Of a stretch of 64,000 nt of DNA, positions 25,075-36,700 are shown piece after piece. This DNA is from Sporodiniella umbellata (lineage: Eukaryota > Mucoromycota > Mucoromycetes > Mucorales > Rhizopodaceae): assembly GCA_025677835.1 (NCBI GenBank), contig JAIXMR010000118.1, positions 1 through 64,000 on the forward strand, written 5' to 3'. The translations under genes and the position numbers were made by a program. Every line of letters starts with the position of its first letter. The stretch's first letter is position 1. The notes beneath the pieces are model-generated. The model was not told the DNA's origin. It saw only the letters and a program-made list of their open reading frames with translations, and searched no databases.

Positions 25075-26058
25075 TTATTCCAAGTTTGTATTTAAATATT
25101 CCACAAACACATCGCCCAAACGTCCCACATCCATGGTTGTGTTCATTTTGTTATAAGTAACAAACTGCTTACGGATTCTTCTTAACTCAGATAAAGTGAC
25201 TGTACGTGAGGGATTGACGGCTTTTGTGGACGATCTAGGTACTGTCATAGGCATGCCTCCAGGGCCAAACTCTTTTTGTTGCTCGACAAAAGCATTGATG
25301 ATTTCCAGTGTGGCTTTATCCAGTTCATAAACATAGTTTGTCGATGAAACCGGTTTAGACACGGTCGATTTGTTGGGAGGAGGCGGCTTCTTTAGAATGA
25401 CCGCATCCCAGAATCTGTCTCCTGGAATCTCTTTATCGTCATAGATGATGGTAAATAGGGGAGAGTCCCATCGGTTTTTTTCTTCAGGCTCTTCGTATCT
25501 TGAAACTAGCTCTTCAAATCTAAAACGTAGTTTGATCTTAGTCAATCCAAAGGATATCACAGCTTTTTGCGTCTGTTCACGTACATGCTATCTCTATAAC
25601 CCTCCGCACCTCGACTTGTGTTCCATTCCTTTGCTTTGTCTATGGGAGTGCCTGTATATACTACACAATGAGGGGTGCCTATAGCTCTAGCTATACAGTA
25701 GAGTTGATATCTGAATCCTTTGATATAGTTCAGTCCATCAGCAATCACGATATCATCTTTAGATAAAAGTCTTTCTACAGCTGATAAAATAGCACCTCGG
25801 GCTTTTTTCTCTTCTCTAGCGTCTTTTGAAAGAAAAACAAGAGTTTGAGTTCCATGAGAACGTCTTTTTTTTTTAAAAAAAAAAAAAAGGTATACCTTTG
25901 TAAGCATCTCTAGTGACATGAAGACTGGCATCGTCAATAATGTGAATTCTAAAAGATTTGCCTTCCTCTGCCATTCTTTTCTGCATGTACTCTTTTATTT
26001 CATTGGCTCGATAAGTTTTACCACTACTTGGGTATCCTGTTAATACAATAAGAGGCAT
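25075..26058 (-). CDS. KTI12: Kti12, Elongator-associated P-loop protein
   Basis: Kti12 binds Elongator and tRNA and is needed for wobble-uridine modification. Exons (minus order): 25896-26058, 25585-25822, 25075-25519; 281 aa. The P-loop GYPSSGKT lies at residues 8-15 directly after the start, as in the KTI12/PSTK family. IIDDASL, DDIVIADGLNYIKGFRYQLYC and EWNTSRG are family motifs, and NRWDSPLFTI and DDKEIPGDRFWDAV match the later conserved part. The first intron contains a poly-A/T tract. It shares a 248-bp divergent promoter with PSMG4. Confidence 0.95.
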
Positions 26059-26306
26059 TGTGTTCTATAGTAAAGAGCCTTTTTGACAGTAATTTTTTTC
26101 TAAAAAAAAAAAAAAAAAAAACGTCGAAATAGCCAACAGGTTAGCAGTCTCTTTGACTTTATTTTTAAAATAATCTTATTTCGGACAAACTTTCAACTTA
26201 TTTTAAAACCAATAACCAATAATTTTCAGAAAAGAGTCTATGACTTTAGTTTGAACCTTTTTTCTTTTCATTCTGTAAAGTTGCAAAAATCAATAAAAAG
26301 AGCGAC

Positions 26307-26802
26307 ATGACCAACGTTGAATCACAGTTTTCAGTTCATCAAGAAACTCATCTTTATTTAACAGAACCTGTTTATTTCCAAATCACCACCTTAAAAGACA
26401 GCGCGTTTATTTGGGTGGGTCACGGCGATGGTAAACTGGGCGATCTATCGATGGCTGTGCCACCGTTTGCTTCTCACGTAAATCAAGAACGGAATTGGTT
26501 TTGTGAATCAGATATTGAACGGACATGTTTTGTATAGAGTACTGCCTCATCCACAACCTTGCTTGGTAAAAATGTCGCGGACCAAAGTAGAGGATTAGCT
26601 AGCAGACTAGGTAAAAGAAAACGTTTACCGTCAAACATATATACATACCTTTATTTTTTTTTTTTTTTCTTGGGGGGAAAAATTAGCTTTGAGATACAAA
26701 CAACAGTTCTACGTAACCTTTAACTTGGGACAATCAGACGATTTGCTTTTTGTATTTGTAGAAAAAAAGCTGATGGAATTATTAAAGAAGATCTTTGCTT
26801 GA
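26307..26802 (+). CDS. PSMG4: Proteasome assembly chaperone 4 (PSMG4/PAC4 family)
   Basis: Exons 26307-26477, 26538-26610 and 26687-26802; 119 aa (human PSMG4 is 123). LKDSAFIWVGHGDGKLGDLSMAVPP corresponds to the conserved 'LTDSLFLWVG...LAVAM' segment; LLGKNVADQSRGLASRL and QQFYVTFNLGQSDDLLFVFVEKKL follow in the family order. With PSMG3 it forms a heterodimer that scaffolds 20S alpha-ring assembly. The last intron carries a poly-T run. Confidence 0.88.
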
Positions 26803-27310
26803 TAAAAATACCAAAAATACCAAAAATACCAAAAATGGTGGTGTGTGTGCGTTTTTAGTGGATTTGGATCAACCCTTCACTTTAAAACCTTTTTGTTTGT
26901 TTGTTTTTTTTTTTTTTGTACAAATCCCACGCTTTATTCTTGTTCATAATCCAGTCAAGGTCAGTTTTTGCCTTCTCCTATAAAGAAATTCGGTCAGGGT
27001 TCTTTTCATCAATCTCCCCCCCCCTCTTTCTCTTTTTATCAGAGTGTTTATACTACCTCAAATAATACCGGCTTTCTTTTGAAAAGGCTCGTTTTTTATT
27101 GAAAAAAAAAAAGAGAGAAAACAAAGAGCGGGATAAGCATGTACGTGTACAAAAATCATGACATTCAGGATAAAACACAAAGATGGGTAAAGTATAGCCT
27201 TTGACAGTACATGTTGGATTGAACTTCCGCTTTTGCTCACATAAAATATTCCCTTTTTTTTTTCTTTTTTTCTTTTCTTTTTTCTTTTTTTTTTTTACTA
27301 CTATTTTAAA
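26803..27310. other. Intergenic region with poly-T/poly-A and C runs
   Basis: 508 bp between two plus-strand genes. It contains three tandem copies of a 10-bp unit (ccaaaaatac, 26808-26836), a C10 run near 27017 and several T runs before the CCDC6-like ATG. No gene seen. Confidence 0.5.
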
Positions 27311-29011
27311 ATGAGTGAATCTCCATCTATTCAAAGTGATTTAGAAAGTAATGAAGTATGTATAAAGTTTGCTATAAACCAAAAGATGTTTATTGACAGT
27401 ATTATTCTAGAACAATATAATTTTAACTGAAATAAAAGAAAACGAAAAGAAAATGACAAAAACGCTTCGTGAACAACTTGAACAGGTTTCTCTTTAAAAA
27501 AAAAAAAAAAAATAGATATAGTGATTGCGCATGTACTAAAGGCTCTTTGGTAACAAAAAGATTCGTAAAGACAAAGCAGTGTTGGAGAAGGATTTACAAC
27601 TACGCACTACAGCTTATGAGACAAAATTACAAAATTTTAATGGGTAAGTTTTAGATCTAAAAAAGGTACAAAGCAACGTATTTAGTTTGCTTTGTATTGA
27701 TTTGAATCTTATCAAAAGAACCAAGGACTGATCCTCCTTTGTTAGATCGGATCCATTAGAAGGTTTGATGGCTATTGAAGATTTGAACGAGCTGAAAGTC
27801 AAAGTGAAAGAGATGAGTGAGAAATGGATAGAACAGAAGGCTTGTATCAAGAAATTAGAATTTGAATTGGAAATGGAAAAGGGGCATGTCAAGATTTTAA
27901 AGCATGACAACAAAGCTTTGAAACAAATGACAGTGGACATGGTAAATACTGAAGACGATAGGAAAATAGAACCAACACGATGCCTTGTTATAGAACGCGG
28001 CGGCTGAACAAGAAGAGGAGTTTATTTCCAACAAACTGCTGAAACGTATTAGTGGATTAAAGAAAGAAAAAAGTGAATTGCTCTTACAGGTGGAGCAAGA
28101 AGAAGAATACATGACCAACATGTTGCAAAAAAAACTGAACCAGCTTCAACGGGAAAAGATTGATATGGAAAATTCGTTGGAACAAGAACAGGAATATATT
28201 GTAAACAAGCTTCAAAAACAGCTGGATTCCTTAAGAGCCCAACAAGCCTCTTCTCCCTATGAAGGTCCAGCTCTCTCTCCTGGATTGATTTCGCCTGTGA
28301 TGTAAACAGTTTCTATATGCGTGTGCGTATGTGTGTATTGAAACCTTCTTTTGTTGTAGCTCCAAAAAGCCTTCCAAAGAAGCCAACGAGTTACATTCGA
28401 GTACAGCGGATGCTTTGATTGCAGAAATTGCTATTTTAAAAAATAAGACGATCGAAATGGAAAAAGAGTGTAAAAGGAAAGAAAGAGAGAGACAACGTGA
28501 ATTGACCGGTTTATTTATTCTCCAGTTCTTACCAAGATGCAGCAAACCAACAAATATAAAAGTGAACTTCTTCAGCTTCGTAAGCAGCTGGGTTTACCTA
28601 CAGACGATATTCCTTTGGATGAGGGGTAAAATAACAGCGTGATACGTTGAATGACTAAACCGAACGATACGTAGCATTCCTGCTGTATTCAGAACAGTCC
28701 CGCCTTCACCAGGAAGAGGTGGTATTGTAAGTGACTATCCATGCTTTAGTGTCAAGTTTTGACTCTTTATGTTAGATTCGACGTTCTACTTCTAGTTCTT
28801 CCCAACGGTCCTTAGCCTCTGATAAAAACGCCAATATACCACCTTTACAACTTGATGCAAACGAAGTCTGTTCAAGATCCAGTAAGTGATGTGTACCCTC
28901 CTTTTCTTTTTTAACTCGTCTTTCCATCTAGGATCCAATAGCGCTTCTTCTAGAAAAGAGAACAAAAGAGTGCCAGGCACACTTTTAAGCTTAGCAAACC
29001 CACACCAATAA
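27311..29011 (+). CDS. CCDC6: CCDC6-family coiled-coil protein
   Basis: Exons: 27311-27355, 27411-27485, 27561-27643, 27746-27941, 27994-28301, 28360-28469, 28526-28625, 28675-28726, 28776-28881, 28932-29011; 384 aa with all phases consistent. Residues ~10-260 are continuous coiled coil. The hallmark repeats of CCDC6 are clear: AEQEEEFISNKLLKRI, EQEEEYMTNMLQKKLNQLQ and LEQEQEYIVNKLQKQLDSL. Near 300 is the family-specific SELLQLRKQLGLP motif, followed by a Ser/Pro-rich tail. Human CCDC6 is a cytosolic/nuclear scaffold linked to phosphatase regulation and DNA-damage checkpoints; no fungal function can be stated. Confidence 0.85.
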
Positions 29012-30123
29012 AAAAAAAAAAAAGATGTGTAACGCTTATGTTACACTGTCATGCTGCAAAAGGCGGATGTTTCTATTGGATGAAATATACTGAGTTGCAC
29101 TCTAAACCATTGTTTATTGTTTGTCGATACACTTCAAATATATATATATATATATACAATAAAAATAATAATAATAAAAAAAAAGCCCAATTATCATAGG
29201 CAAGCAGAGTTATATATATAAAAAAACAGAATGCATAGCTCCTCTGTTAGGGCATTCCGCCGGAGTAGACTTTCGGGGCCAAAAAAAAAAAAAAAAAAAA
29301 AAAGGTTATAGAGTCTAGAAACAACCATCAGCGCCAAAAAGGCGTACTATTAGTCCAAGGAAAGACATCCATTGTTGCTGACCATGCTAGGAACCCTTGC
29401 CAATGGCGGGGGGGGGGAAAGTGGTACAGAACTTTCCAAACAGAGGAGGTGGATTCAAAGGATGCACTATTGGCTTTTTGTTTCTAAACTACTTTATTGA
29501 AATAGGCGGAGATGGCGGAAAACTTAATGAGTCGTACGCAACCATGAGCCTTGGTTATTAATAAAGCAAATTAGAGAAAGGACGATCTTTTTTTTTTTAA
29601 CAAAGCCATCGAAAGGCTTACGTCACCCCTCAGACATCTGTTTATAAATCCTAAGGCTTTATTGGCGAGATTTATCTACACGAACAAAATTTCCTGCAAA
29701 AAAAAAAAAAAAAAAAAAAATATTGACATTTGGAGAACCCTTGAAGAATACAAAAAAAAAAAAAAAACCAGCATTCAGGCAAAGGTTATTTGTTTACCTT
29801 TTTGTTTACAAACAAACCTGATTTTTCTTTTTGGTTCTAAACATTCTTTATTCAAATAAAAGCCTTTGAAATTCATTTTGAACTTTCTTTAATCCACAGA
29901 ACAAAAGGAGTTTCAAAAATAGGAATCCGCTTGACTGTATTGCGCATGCAAGCACCTTATTTGGGGCAACAACGGTTTTTTTTTTTTTGAAGGAGAACAA
30001 AATAGTGGGTGTGCGTGTATCTATCAAAGTGTATTATTAGTGTAGTGAAGATTATTTTTTTATTTTTCATTTCTTTTTAGCTTTTATTATTATTTTCTCT
30101 CCCTTTCTCTTCAAAGGAAAAAA

Positions 30124-30175
<52 letters not shown>

Positions 30176-30215
30176 ATACACATACACACATATATCAGAA
30201 AATAAAGCAAGAAAA
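29012..30215. other. Intergenic region and PKA promoter
   Basis: 1.2 kb with an AT repeat (29139-29156), many poly-A tracts (29281-29303, 29698-29720, 30118-30140), a G10 run near 29408, and a CA repeat immediately before the PKA start. No gene or RNA recognised. Confidence 0.5.
30141..30190. repeat. (CA)n microsatellite upstream of the PKA start
   Basis: Fifteen perfect CA units after an A23 run, followed by interrupted CACATA units, ending about 25 bp before the PKA ATG; likely within the 5' UTR. Confidence 0.9.
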
Positions 30216-31678
30216 ATGTCATTTCTTAACAAAATTATTGATAAAGCAAAGAGTCATAAAAATGAGGAAGAAAAGCCATCATCCACATCATCCACATCTA
30301 CTTCTACTGCCGCCAACTATCAACAAGCATTTTTACCAAGGATCCCAGAAAATGGTGCATCCAGTCAATCTTCAGGTAAGATATAGAGTGTGGTGGGGGG
30401 ATACGTGTGCACACTAGAAAAAAAAAAAAAAAAAAAGAAAAAATAAAAAAAAAAAAGGAAGAAAACCCATGAAATCGTTTTCTATACTCTTTTTTATATA
30501 TTTTTTATTATTATTATTATTATTTCTGTCAAAAAAAAAAAAAAAGAAAAAGCGTAGATGTGTACATGTAGATAAAGATCGATACTGAACTATCTATAGA
30601 TAGCCATAGTAAATTTTCTTTCAAAAGTCGACCTAAAACCGATATCGCCGTGATAGATCAGCGTAAGAGCAAACCCAAGTTGAAGCTGGACGATTTCAAT
30701 CTGTTAAGAACGTTGGGCACAGGATCCTTTGGCAGAGTACATTTATCTCAATCAAGACATAACAGCCGATACTATGCCATCAAAGTATTGAAAAAGACCG
30801 AGGTGGTTCGATTAAAACAAGTGGAACATACCAACAACGAGAAGCATATTCTGGAATCTGTCGCCCACCCTTTCCTTGTCAATCTATGGGGCACTTTTCA
30901 GGATGACGCCAACCTTTATATGGTCATGGACTACGTCCCTGGTGGCGAGCTGTTTAGTGTGCTGAGGAAAAGTAAACGTTTCCCGGATCATGTCGCCAAG
31001 TTCTATGCTACGGAAGTCACCCTGGCTCTCGAGTACCTTCACAGCAAAAACATCATCTACCGAGACTTGAAACCTGAAAATTTACTATTGGACGCCACTG
31101 GCCATATTAAAATTACAGACTTTGGGTTTGCTAAATATGTGCCCGATATCACGTGGACTCTGTGTGGTACGCCCGACTATTTAGGTAAACGACAACGAGT
31201 GCTTGTTCTTTTTCTCAAACTTTTTTTTTCTATAGCTCCAGAAGTGATTCAATCCAAAGGGTATGGTAAAGCAGTAGACTGGTGGAGTCTGGGTGTGTTG
31301 GTGTTTGAAATGTTGGCAGGCTATCCACCGTTTTATGATGATGACCACTTTAAACTGTATGAGAAAATCACACAAGGAAAGATCCGTTGGCCTTCTTACT
31401 TTGATCCTAACGCAAAGGATCTCTTAAAACATCTCATCACTGCCGATTTATCACGTCGTTATGGTAATTTGAAAAACGGTGCAGAGGATATCAAAAATCA
31501 TACTTGGTTCTTTGGTGTGGATTTTAACCGTATCGCTGCACGTCAGATAAGACCACCTTATATTCCTCAAATTAGAGGGGATGGGGATGCCAGCCATTTT
31601 GATCGTTACCCAGAAACAAACGAACAATACGGTGCTCCCTGTCAAGATCTTCATCGTGATAAATTTCCTGACTTTTAA
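30216..31678 (+). CDS. PKAC: cAMP-dependent protein kinase catalytic subunit
   Basis: AGC serine/threonine kinase acting downstream of cAMP and Ras in fungal growth and nutrient sensing. Exons 30216-30375, 30600-31184 and 31236-31678; 395 aa. A Ser/Thr-rich N-terminal extension (~75 aa) precedes the catalytic domain: P-loop [17 protein letters not shown], α[30 protein letters not shown], the activation-loop CGTPDYLAPE and [13 protein letters not shown]. The extreme C-terminus is FPDF, the FxxF hydrophobic motif that in PKA ends the protein. The first intron (224 bp) is unusually long here and rich in poly-A. Confidence 0.97.
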
Positions 31679-31830
31679 TCATTATAATAATAATAATAAA
31701 AAAAAAAAAAAAAAAAAAATTACAGAAAAACACAAACGTTGTGGATCAAAGTGAACTCTATGTCTATCTAGGCAGACATCAATGAGGGGAGGGGAGGGGG
31801 GATGTACATGAGGAATTATCTTGGAATAAA

Positions 31831-33092
31831 CTAGGAGGTTTGTTTTGTACTAGGTACGTTGGTACGTTGAACATCGTTTTGTAATTGCTTCAAGATCTCT
31901 GTGTCGCGAGCGGCAGATTGACCACCAAAGATAAGATCCATTTCTTCTAAAGGACGTCCCTTGGTTTCTAAAGTTCAAGGCAAGTTGAGTGGAGAAAAAA
32001 AAAAAAAAAAAAAACAACAATATCTGTATTTACCTGGTACGAACCACCAGACAAAGAAAAAGGAAAGAGCCAAGAAACAGGCAAAGAAGATATAAGTACC
32101 ATAAGTAATACTTTCCAACATGATGGGCACGATCAAACCAATGATAAAGTTGCACATCCAATTGGCAGAGGTGGTGACACTCATTGCTTTTGCGCGGCAA
32201 CGCAGAGGAAAGATTTCTGCGGGAATGACCCAAGCGATAGGACCCCAAGCGTAAGCAAAGTTGGCGATAAAGAGATAGATGAAAGCCACCGAGACCCAAG
32301 CCTCAGCTGTATGGCTTGGCCAATCGTGTTGGAAGAGGGCGGTGATGATGGCGACAATGACCATACAGATGGCCATGACGACGGAAGCGACCATCAAGGC
32401 AGTCTTACGACCGATGATGTCCAGCAAAAAGACCGTGGGGAAGGTCATGACGAAATTGATGATGCCGACGACCCCAGTGGCCAAGAGGGAGACAGAATTC
32501 CCAGTTAATCCAACTGACTGAAAGATCCTAGGCGCGTAATAGATCAAGGCGTTGATACCTGAAAATTGCTGGAAAAACATGATACAGCTTCCAATGGCCA
32601 GACGGTTGAACATGCCTTTGCGGAACAAGTCACGATAGCCCATGAATTCAATCATAGCCCGTCCCTTGCTGCCCTTTTCTACGTACTGCGGGTACTGTTC
32701 TCTCTCCACATGGCGGTCAAATTCAACCGAGACCTTGATCTCCCGCCATTCCTCCAGCACCCAGGGATGGTCTTGCGGTAGACGACGTAATTTTGATATC
32801 ACCTCCAGCGCTTCCCTCTCCCTCCCTTGGGCCATCAGCCATCTGGGAGAGTACGGGAAGAACAGGATGCCCACTCCCAGAAAGAGCCCAATACCGATCT
32901 GAATACAGAGAGGCACACGCCATGAAGCCTCCCCACCTACATTCGTTAGCCCGTAATCGATCCAGAACGAGATCAAGATACCAAACGTCACCGCCAACTG
33001 TTGAAGTGAGACCAATGACCCGCGAAGTTCAGGCGGGGAGATTTCGGATTGGTAAAGAGGGCTGCATAAAGAGAGGGAATGAGATCATGTAT

Positions 33093-33125
<33 letters not shown>

Positions 33126-33681
33126 ACTTACACCAGTAAACTGAGTGCACCTACTGCCATACCGGTAACAAAACGACCTGCCAAAAGATAACTCACGTTC
33201 TGAGCACCTCCCTGGATAGAACTTCCTAGTAAAAAAACAAGCGTGGATAGCACAATCGAATACTTGCGACCGATCTTGTCTGCAAAATAACCAATGATCC
33301 AAGAACCTGCCCAAGCACCCAACTCTAGAATAGATACCATAAAACCTCGTTGGGTAGAGTTCAGAGGGAACCGTTGCTGGAAATCTTGCATTTCCTGTAC
33401 ACCTGAAATCACACCTTGGTCGTCTAATCCAACCTGCTTTAGAAAACTGTCTTTTATTATTATTGTTTATTACATCCAAACAAAACACCTCCCAGAGAAG
33501 CAAACACGGCCGTAAAACACACATACGGATTCTTGATAAATCCTGCTAATCCACTCTGGCCCGTATGTGGCTCCGTCACCGTACCAAATGGCGCGGCTTC
33601 CATTCTTGAAGATGGGTATCGATTCAGTTGGGCATCTTCGACTTCTTTAGAACCCTCCTCTTTGGTTTCAATCCTGCTCAT
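31831..33681 (-). CDS. MFS sugar transporter (hexose/quinate-type)
   Basis: Twelve-helix proton-coupled or facilitative sugar carrier in the plasma membrane. Exons (minus order): 33474-33681, 33132-33423, 32034-33061, 31831-31967; 554 aa. Family motifs in order: GYDDQGVISGV spliced across the first intron, DKIGRKYSI between TM2 and TM3, GRFVTGMAVG, ELRGSLVSLQQLAVTFGI, PYSPRWLM (the usual PESPRWL with Tyr), QQFSGINALIYYAP, DIIGRKTAL, WVIPAEIFPLRCRAKAMS and the C-terminal PETKGRPLEEMD. The cytosolic N-terminus is ~50 aa. The intron at 33062-33131 contains a (CA)n repeat. Confidence 0.95.
33092..33119. repeat. (CA)n microsatellite inside a transporter intron
   Basis: About 13 CA units occupying much of the 70-bp second intron of the sugar transporter gene; on the coding strand it reads (TG)n. 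Confidence 0.9.
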
Positions 33682-34128
33682 AAAAATCAACAATCAAAGA
33701 ATTAAAAAAAAAAAATAAATAAAGAAAAAAGAAAAAAAAAAAAAAACAAAAAACAAAAAACAAAACAGAAACATTTGTTCTTAAATACCTTTTTTTTTTT
33801 TTTTTTTTTTTTTTCTAATATATAAACTTTTGTTGGCATTTAGATCGTTTCAGTTACTTTTTTTTTTTTTTCTAGCGTTTAATTAAAAACAATGCTTCGT
33901 TTGTATGTAAAACAAGGCAGTTGTATTCTATAAAGTTGTAGGTGAATGTTTCTCTCTCTCTCTTTTTTTTAAGAAACCCTGTTTTTTTTTTGTTTTTTTT
34001 TTTTTCAGACGGGTTGTATCACCTTGTCTTCAAGAGACAATAGGATTGTACAAAAAAGGAAAGTGCAACAGATAGCAGAGATGAAAGGGGGCGGCAATTC
34101 ACAATAGGTGGGTTCAAACCAAACCATG

Positions 34129-34164
<36 letters not shown>

Positions 34165-34538
34165 GGTGCCAAAAGATAGGCTTAAGCATGCCATGGTGTC
34201 TTGATGACCCTTTCTATGTCTGACAATGATTGCATCGTTTTGATGTCACTCTTTACAAAAGTCTGCTATGCACTTTGTGTTTTTCTCTCTAATTTCTAGG
34301 TCGGCGGTTGAAATGGCTGGGAATGGGATGGACAAACCAATACACACGTTTTTGTAAGGGTTTTCTCCTCGAAGCCAAAAAAAAAAAAAAAGTTTTCATT
34401 TTCTCAACCGGTATTTCTTAAAACAAAACACATGCAGTGTGTTTATGCCAAACCCTACACCCGGCATTGCCTTGGGTCTGACCCGGAAGGTTCTCAAGAT
34501 AGACTACAAAATCCGATAAAATAAAAACAATGTATTTT
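33682..34538. other. Intergenic region with long homopolymer runs
   Basis: 857 bp holding the transporter promoter and the 3' flank of the bromodomain gene. Poly-T runs at 33790-33814 and 34130-34163 (34 T) and A-rich stretches near 33700-33765 dominate. No gene seen. Confidence 0.5.
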
Positions 34539-36312
34539 TCAAGGCTCATTTTCTGTTTCGCTTTCCGGAAGAAGTTTTTGTTCGAGTTGATCGACAATAG
34601 AAGAAACGTCTACGGTGCCAAACTCTGTTTCGATAGGTAGCACCGGCTCGCTTTGGATGGGTTTGGATAGATTGTGGTTTCTTCTTTCGAGTACCTTTTG
34701 TACTACGCGCCATGCGCCTCGCGTGAGATGGTCTGATCGGTCCTGCACGACTTGGGTCAGAGCGCTTTCGTCACCCAGGAAATGCCAAAGACTCTTCATG
34801 TAAGATTCCCCTCGATCATCGCCAAACAGGGGTATATATAGGAAGCATCTTGCGCTGTATAGAACGCCCCGGGCGGTTGTTGCCCAAGCGTTGTCAACGG
34901 ACCGTAGTCTAGAAAATGGGCAGCATGCGCCTGATGCTTGTTACGATACGCGTCTTCTACAGACGATCGGTGAAGATAGAAAGCAGAAGGAAGCGCACTC
35001 GGATTACTGGTCAGTAACTGAGGCGCTTCACAAAAAGGTCGCTCGAGAGGTAAAAGAAGACCCAGATCGGAGACTAACAGAGAAGAAATCAGCCTTGGTT
35101 TGGATTGAGTTTATGATTACCACCACCAACACTATGTAACGATCCGTCTGGCGCGTAGAGCACACCGGCTTCGGTCGTCTTTTTCTTTTTCTTTTTATGG
35201 ACATTGAACGATTTGCCGGGATGGAGAAGATGGGGACTGGCAAGGTCAATCTGGGTCGCCTCAGAACCCTGCCGGCTTTGTTTACGTAAAGAGAGCGAAT
35301 GGGTATCGATGCCCATGATATCCACATCTTCCTCTTTGATCAACGAATCCTTCCGGTTGTAAAAGCCTATCCTTCCCCCTGCTTCTTCCTCCTCCTCTTC
35401 CCCTTCCTTCTTGTTCTTTTCCTGCCTCGCTGCCAACGCCATCTCTTCCTCGTACTGTTTCTCGGCTTTATCCAACAGTTTGGACCCCACTTCGTACAGT
35501 TTATCGGCACTTTTCCAATAGATGGTATCGATCGCGTTATATATCTTGGTGTTGCCTACAATCAACTCAAAGTCATGTCGAAAATCCTGTACGCTCTTGT
35601 ACTGTCCCCCGTTCAGTTTATGGTTCATGGTTGAAAAATCCATCGGTGACTGGATGATCTTTAGATAGTCCGGTACAAACTGAGGATCGACTGGCTCTAG
35701 AAAGAAGCCATAGGTATCACGTCTAATAACATCAATCAGCCAGCCTTATCTTTTTCTTTGCTTTTACTTTTGTAAATTGTCCAGTAGTTTAGCCAATACT
35801 GCCTTTAAATCTCTTTTGGGGTTTTCGGGAATCTTGGGAGGAAGTTGGGCAAGCAGGGCCGCTGCTTTCGCTTTGTTGGTCGGTCGCCCTCGCTTCTTGG
35901 GCTTTTCGCTCACACTCGAGCCCGATTTCACCGAAGACGACCGTCGTAGCTTTTGTTTCGGAGGCCGGCCTAAACGAGGTGTCTGTGGTGGTATCGATTC
36001 AGAAGGATCTTCGTATTCTTCTTCACTTTCAAAAGAATCCAAATTGCCTTGTGCAAGGTCCGTCGGATGGAAACTTTCTTCCTCTTCTCGATCCACAAAA
36101 GCATACGGTCGCTTCCCTCCCGTAATCACATGCCCTTCATTCTTCTTTTTCTTTTTGTGTTTTTTTTTATGCTTTGGCTTCTTTTCGTGCGTCGTAGAAG
36201 ACGCGCTTGGATTCAATTTTAACTTTAATTTGATTTTAGGTGCTGAAACAGGTCGATGCACTTTTTCTTCATCTTCCGAATAATAGTCTGAAAAATCCGG
36301 TGAGTGCGACAT
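34539..36312 (-). CDS. BRD7/BRD9-like bromodomain protein with an apparent 1-nt frameshift
   Basis: Exons (minus order): 35768-36312, 35121-35722, 34539-35073. The N-terminus has an acidic start (DYYSEDEEK), a Lys-rich stretch (KHKKKHKKKKK) and an AT-hook-like KKRGRPTNK. The bromodomain (~residues 165-285) has YGFFLEPVDPQFVPDYLKII, SPMDFSTMNHKL and NTKIYN containing the acetyl-lysine-binding Asn. A second conserved part follows, FLDYGPLTTL being like BRD7/9 'FDYGP'. BRD7/9 are SWI/SNF (PBAF, ncBAF) subunits. In the last exon the frame shifts once: codons are clearly coding before ~34840 and again, in another frame, from ~34830 to the stop (FGDDRGESYMKSLWHFL). One extra C in the GGGG run (plus strand 34829-34832) would join them and give ~560 aa. 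A 50-bp intron with a GTTGAC donor is a weaker alternative. Confidence 0.8.
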
Positions 36313-36338
36313 TTGAATCAATCAAACCAAATATATAT

Positions 36339-36420
<82 letters not shown>

Positions 36421-36700
36421 CCCACCACCACCACCTCTGGTCTGGGCGGCTTGGAAAAACACTACACTCAAGGGTCTATGCGGTACTTTAATTGCTGTGG
36501 ATTGAATCGCTCGTGACGTAGATACACTCGGGATAGTAAGTGATGTACAAAAGAAGAGGTACGCTAAAAGGAGAGGGGAGAGAGGATCAGAAAGTATCTA
36601 TCCAACCGTACACAGAGAGCGGTGACTGCAGTAGGGAAATCATTCAAGCGATCGGAAGCTAAAGTCTTCAAAAAAGCTATGGTGAAACAAAAATTCGTTC
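36313..36700. other. Divergent promoter with an 80-bp A-rich tract
   Basis: 36339-36418 is almost pure adenine (a few G), followed by GGTGGT-type repeats on the minus strand. It is shared by the bromodomain gene (-) and the LRR gene (+). No coding capacity beyond poly-Lys frames. Confidence 0.6.

Noticed and set aside
34105..34125. GGTTCAAACC-like string resembling a tRNA T-loop.
   Set aside because: The flanks do not form a T-stem or the remaining arms of a tRNA.
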